Shown in pieces: positions 59,934 through 64,000 of a DNA stretch of 64,000 nucleotides. The stretch's first letter is position 1; every line of letters begins with the position of its first letter. Made by a program: the position numbers and the translations under genes. The DNA comes from Protula sp. h YS-2021 (taxonomy: Eukaryota; Annelida; Polychaeta; Sabellida; Serpulidae), in NCBI GenBank assembly GCA_949752745.1, contig OX457026.1, positions 71,861,091 to 71,925,090 of the forward strand, read 5' to 3'. The notes under the pieces are model-generated. The model was not told the origin of the DNA and did not search any database. It was given only the letters and a program-made list of their open reading frames with translations.

Positions 59934-60128
59934 ACTTTGACAACGATTTAGAATTCTTCAAGGAAAGAATCAGCCAAAATGCTAATGGCCGAAAGCGAAG
60001 ATACGCCGATTCCGATTATGATTTCATCCTCATTGAAAACGACGACAATAAAAATAACGCTATAATGTATTACGAGGAAGAGGGGGAAGATACACTAAAA
60101 GTTCTTCAGATTAATTATGAAATTGCTG
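59934..60128 (+). CDS. SVEP1: SVEP1 exon 13: linker region with basic cleavage-like site
   Basis: The acceptor is TTTATTTTAAG and the donor GTGAGT. Phase 1 in and out. It encodes DFDNDLEFFKERISQNANGR followed by KRRYADSDYDFILIENDDNK, an acidic stretch and LKVLQINYEIAG. Vertebrate SVEP1 has DYSYDDFLDTV, then [21 protein letters not shown] at this place. The GRKRR|Y basic cluster followed by a beta-rich segment is therefore conserved in layout. It may be a proprotein-convertase site (inference). The rest of the gene (EGF, more sushi, pentraxin) should lie to the right of the window. Confidence 0.82.
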
Positions 60129-60439
60129 GTGAGTCTTGGGTGTTTTCACATTTATCTTTTAGGATTGTTTGTATCAATTTTAAGTGACTCTGAGATTTGC
60201 CGATTCTGATTTAGCATTTAATATTAAATTTTTGCTGAAATTTATAACGCTTTTAGGTAAAGAAATGCATTTTTACACAAACGATTTTGGTTTAAGAATC
60301 GGTAAGACATATAACACACATACATCAACCCATGGCCTAGTTTACTACTGCATGTTGTTCATACTGTCATCTGACAATATGGTTATAATGTCTATAGCAA
60401 CATGTTTATAATAAATGCAGGAACATATGTACCCCAGGA

Positions 60440-61035
60440 AATATTGTGACGTTAGATAGACGTCGCACTTGACGCCGGATCAACGTATGGTTTTGGTTGC
60501 TTATGAAAGTCGAAACAAAGACTTCTCTCCAATGTTATATAGACGTCGGTTAATCAACGTTGGTTAAAGGTTGCAAACTGAAGTTGAGACGATGTCTGTA
60601 TCCCGACGTTATACAGGCGTCTGGAAAATATTAATTTGGAATCGCCTTCAAGACATTGACAATCATAATAATAGAAAAAGTAGATAGAAAAAAACCTGCG
60701 CGCTCTTGAAATTACCATATTTTGCGTCCTCGTTTTGGTCCGGTTAGCGAAAACATAAGAAGGTTCTTTCATTGTTGTAAGTCCGACGCCTACACAACGC
60801 TGATTTTTGTGTCCATCCAACGTCGATTTTCCAATGTCTATTCTAAGTTGCCTTAGTCTAAGATGTCGATTAGACGTTGGAGAAAGTTGCCTTATGGTTG
60901 CGACCAAGGGCAACGTCTAAACAACGTTGCTTACCCGGCAACTATTCAACATTGTGTCAAAGACGTTAGTAAGACGCTGGTCTCTTGTCACGACCAAACT
61001 CAACTGAAGTGCAGCCAGAGTTCCTCTTGCAGCTT
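60440..61035 (+). mobile_element. GACGTC/AACGTT-rich element, copy B
   Basis: It is collinear with copy A at 48316. Landmarks: GATAGACGTCGCACTTGACG, ATATAGACGTCGG, CGCGCTCTTGAAATTACCAT, AACGTCTAAACAACGTTG, ATTCAACATTG (60943-60953), GTTAGTAAGACGCTGG. ATTCAACATTG is the inverse of CAATGTTGAAT that opens the fragment at 31335, so the family has inverted ends. No coding capacity. Confidence 0.75.
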
Positions 61036-61408
61036 TTCAAATTTCACACTGAGAAGACTTCTGAAATGAGAAGCAAAATCTTTTGGCAGATAGGGTTTTG
61101 CAAGAAGTAAAAATTATTCTCAATAAAAAAACGAGTCAATTTTCAACATCTTTTTAAAAACAAGAATCAGTAAGATTATATTACGTTCTTATTTTGAACG
61201 TTGGACCAGTTACCTAAACACTATGTACAAATCGAAGCTGTGCTTTAATTAATCGATAGAAAGAAATAGTGCAAATTCATGAGGGATTTTATACCGTAAA
61301 CTATTGCTACATATTTGTTCAAATGTGAATGAAAAAATAACATGTGTTCATGGTATTCAGGAACATGATTAATTGCACCGACGCCCTAAATAATCAAGTG
61401 TAAAAATA
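61036..61408 (+). other. Unassigned stretch, probably SVEP1 intron 13
   Basis: Nothing recognised. Confidence 0.5.
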
Positions 61409-62725
61409 TACACAGCAACAAAAGAAACGTCCACAAATCTCCAGGAGGTATTTTCTGGATTTCTAGATAGTGGAGGCATTTAGAAAACATTAGTTGATAC
61501 CAATATTGATTATTCAAGGGCTACTAACTATTCTATCACTTTGAAGTTAATTTTTCTGTCACCTTGATTATTTCTATCGAAGGGTCAGAAAATATTTTCT
61601 TTTTATTGAAAAACAATATCCGTCGCACAGAATTAAGAAGCGGTGTATGCGTTAATACGGGCAAGGTTTTAACCCGTGAAAAGTAAAGAACTTTTTAAAA
61701 GCAATTCTTTTCAAACGATTAACGATGCTATGCCTATCCAGAATAGATCGCGAAAGAGCAATTGGCATGTTGAATGATGGAAGCAACCCAAATGACGCGA
61801 CAAGACATTTTGGTGTGGCAGAAAGAACAGTTCGTAGGCTGGTTTCTCGATTGCGTGAAACTGGATCTACGCTTGGTCGACCGCGCAGCGGCAGACCTCG
61901 AATTACTTCGCGCCAAGAGGATCGGTTCATTCTCCTATCACATCTTCGCGAAGGTTTCAGCCATCTACTTTGCCTGTTGCTACAATTCCGGGGCGTCAAG
62001 GGAACCGAATAAGTACACAAACAGTCCGGCGACGCCTCCATTCGCAAGGGCTACGGAGTCGCTTGGCATATCGCGGAATGCCTTTAACGACCGTGCGACG
62101 TCGCACAAAGCGTCAGTGGGCCACTGTGCATGTTCGATGGAGATTGCAAGACTAGAATCGGATTTTGTTCACGGATGAGTGGGGCTTTTGTCTGGATTTC
62201 TATGACGGTCGCATTCGAAACTGGTGTCGAACTGGAGAGCGATTCACTAGTCCATGCGTGCGCGAGCGAGATTGCTATGGTGGAGGAAGCGTGGTTTGAG
62301 GTGGAATCGTTTTTGGATTGTGGACCGAGTTGCGTTTTGTTTATGGAACACTCACGGCACAGCAATACCGTGAACACATCTTAATGCAATGTGTGGTCCC
62401 GGTTGTACACCAGAACAACCTTGTCTTTAAACAGGATAATGCTCGTCCGCACGTTGGTAGAGTGCATGAACTATCTTGAAGCCAATCAAATCCCGATTTT
62501 GCCTTGGCGGGTGTTTTTCACCAGATCTTTCACAGACAGTGCCTGTCTGGGACGCCCTGGGTCGAGCCATCCTCCAGAGACCCCGCCCACAGTCTACCTT
62601 ACCAGAACTACGCCAGGCTGTCGTGGAAGAGTGGCATCGCATACCAAGAGCTAACATACAGTGCCTTGTGACTTCATTGAGGCGCAGATGTGCTGCAATG
62701 ATCAATGGCAATGGCGCATAAACGC
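61409..62725 (+). mobile_element. Decayed Tc1/mariner element
   Basis: The left end TA-CACAGCAACAAAAGAAACGT (61409 onward) is a Tc1-type terminus. No matching inverted right end was found by 62830, so the 3' end is truncated or diverged. It contains the broken transposase at 61725-62721. Confidence 0.75.
61725..62721 (+). pseudogene. Tc1-like transposase pseudogene
   Basis: Domains in order: the paired-type HTH RERAIGMLNDGSNPNDATRH, VAERTVRRLVSRLRETGS, GRPRSGRPR; then TQTVRRRLHSQGLRSRLAYR; FTDEW (first catalytic Asp); GGGSVVWGGI; QDNARPH (second catalytic Asp); and SPDLSQTVPVWDALGRAIL in place of the usual SPDLNPIEHxWDxLGR, so the third acidic residue is lost. Damage: a frameshift near 61960, a TAG at 62153 where Trp is expected, and a frameshift near 62470. 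Inactive. Confidence 0.88.
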
Positions 62726-63700
62726 GTTATTAGGTTTTGTAACTCGCAATTTCCGGTCTCCATTTTCATGTGTTCACTGAGCTGTGACAAACTGTTTGTT
62801 TTTCCTTAATCTTAGCGAGATTAAGATATTTACGGGACGCGTATTTGCGCGTCAATGTCGCAAAAAAATTGGCCCGAGACGCAAAAAAATTGGGCTTGCG
62901 TCCCAGGGGACGCATAAAAATCTGTCTCCACACGTGCATTATTACTGAAAATACTATCTACAGTTTAAGCACTTTGTACGGTCCTACAAAAACACGCTGA
63001 CTTTTGAGGCTTTTACAGAGCTCGAAATTTTTACCAAATTTCTTGCTGCCTGGCCGAAATTTCTTGGGCCCGGATAGAAAAATGACGATATTCCCATAAA
63101 TGTAATTTATTTCTCTTAACTATTCGTACACATACCAGGAACACAAAGTCTTCAGTTTGTCTTTTATTGTTTTTATTATATTTTGACTCCGAGTTCTTTC
63201 CACACCCCTGTTTCCTCTTCTGTGAAAATCGTTTATATTGACGATTAACATAGGCTTTTCCGAAAAAATAGTGGAGCCCACTGGGCCCCAAGTGTCGAAA
63301 ATCGTGAGGCCTGGTCCGAAATTATGGGGCCTCGGGCACCAGAACCCCGGCTATTTCGAATCCCGCTTTTGCAAAAATGCTCATTAAAGATTCCATATTC
63401 GGTTTCCCGATTTTGCGTTGCTGTGCACACTGGCCCTGGTTATACCGGTTTCGTCTGTTCCATGTAAAAGAAGATTTTTGGTTTAAAACGCACTGAAAAT
63501 AGAAACAGAATAAACCCTGAGCGTTGAACGGTTTAATGTTCATTAAACTGAAAGGACCAGCCATAAAACAATTTGATTTTCCCAACGCTACGTTATTGTT
63601 TAACAACAAGAAAAGCAGGCCTGGTTACATGAGAATTCATTGCTTTTAGAATTTTCTTGATTTAGTAATAAAACATAGTGTGAACTGCAATTGCACGCGT
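62726..63700. other. Unassigned stretch
   Basis: Direct repeats of GACGCAAAAAAATTGG-type text occur at 62860-62925. GGGCCC/GGGGCC words at 63060-63345 suggest another repeat. Minus-strand frames at 63031-63609 match nothing I know. Confidence 0.4.
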
Positions 63701-63774
63701 TACCGCAGTAGTGTGAAAATAAGAGTTCTACCACACTTTTGTGGTGGTTCTCTTAAGAGTTCCACCACACTTTG

Positions 63775-63965
63775 TGACGTCATACTGTCTGGACCGGAAG
63801 TGCTGTCTGGACCGGAAGTGACGTCATAGGCGTAACCAAGGCGTAACCATGGTGATAATGACGTCATCAGTCACGTGACCAATGAAAAGCCAATGAGATC
63901 AATGAAGACAATGAAGCCCCGCCCACTTTCTGTCTATCATACTGTCTGGACCGGAAGTGACGTCA
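63775..63965. promoter_or_regulatory. Cluster of CRE and ETS-like sites
   Basis: TGACGTCA occurs four times (63775, 63819, 63859, 63958). ACCGGAAGTG occurs three times (63793, 63811, 63950), twice fused directly to a CRE as CCGGAAGTGACGTCA. CACGTG, two CCAAT and one CCGCCC are also present. It could be a promoter of a gene to the right, or the terminus of a repeat, since CTGTCTGGACCGGAAGTG itself is repeated. Confidence 0.5.
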
Positions 63966-64000
63966 TAGACGTGGTCATGGTAACGAATTGAAACTTTGTA

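Noticed and set aside
60257..60301. Possible 45-nt SVEP1 micro-exon (acceptor CGCTTTTAG, donor GTAAGA, phase 1-1, GKEMHFYTNDFGLRI)
   Set aside because: Splice borders and phase fit, but the peptide shows no clear similarity to the vertebrate SVEP1 linker and such short matches arise by chance in AT-rich DNA. Transcript evidence would decide.

Overview
This is eukaryotic, intron-rich DNA from an animal, most likely a marine invertebrate. The evidence is exons with consensus GT/AG borders, two animal-type gene families, and abundant non-LTR, DIRS-type, Tc1/mariner-like and hAT-like debris. An anthozoan cnidarian would fit, but no clade-specific marker is visible, so the taxon is open. I see no tRNA, rRNA, CRISPR or bacterial features. 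Most long open frames outside the exons listed here are chance or repeat-derived.

Layout. (1) 0.4-3.0 kb: nested copies of an AT-rich, non-coding inverted-repeat element of about 830 bp, one of them interrupted by a hAT-like element. (2) 3.5-8.6 kb, plus strand: the 3' part of a phospholipid scramblase (PLSCR) gene. Three internal exons are followed by three tandem, non-identical copies of the terminal exon, each with its own acceptor and stop. (3) 8.6-24 kb: gene-poor, with another 830-bp element, a hAT-type zinc-finger fragment, a decayed tyrosine recombinase, three adjacent degenerate tandem-repeat families, a Tigger-like MITE, CCCCGGGG-palindrome repeats and a 13-copy array of a 77-bp unit. 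(4) 24.4-60.1 kb, plus strand: the 5' part of an SVEP1-type gene. I could follow thirteen exons with unbroken reading phase, about 950 residues: signal peptide, von Willebrand A domain split by an 11.65-kb intron, Cys-rich/EGF-like exon, GCC2/GCC3 (ephrin-receptor-like) exon, three sushi domains, two HYR domains, a fourth sushi, then the SVEP1-specific linker with a basic KRR site. The gene runs off the right end.

The SVEP1 introns hold most of the mobile DNA: a decayed Tx1/L1-like LINE (32.2-35.9 kb), a 35-bp minisatellite (30-31 kb), a second hAT-like element with an exact 8-bp target duplication (37 kb), a 5'-truncated LINE with a 19-bp target duplication (40.5-41.2 kb), two DIRS-type wrecks (about 44.5-46 kb and 51.4-56.8 kb) and two copies of a GACGTC/AACGTT-rich element (48.3 and 60.4 kb). 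A Tc1-like transposase wreck lies at 61.4-62.7 kb. The window ends in a 190-bp cluster of CRE and ETS-like sites.

The two genes have no evident functional link. The scramblase family acts in membranes, while the SVEP1 product is a secreted adhesion/matrix protein. The observations I rate highest are the triplicated scramblase terminal exons, whose conserved core differs only at synonymous positions, and the self-nesting palindrome-rich element family.
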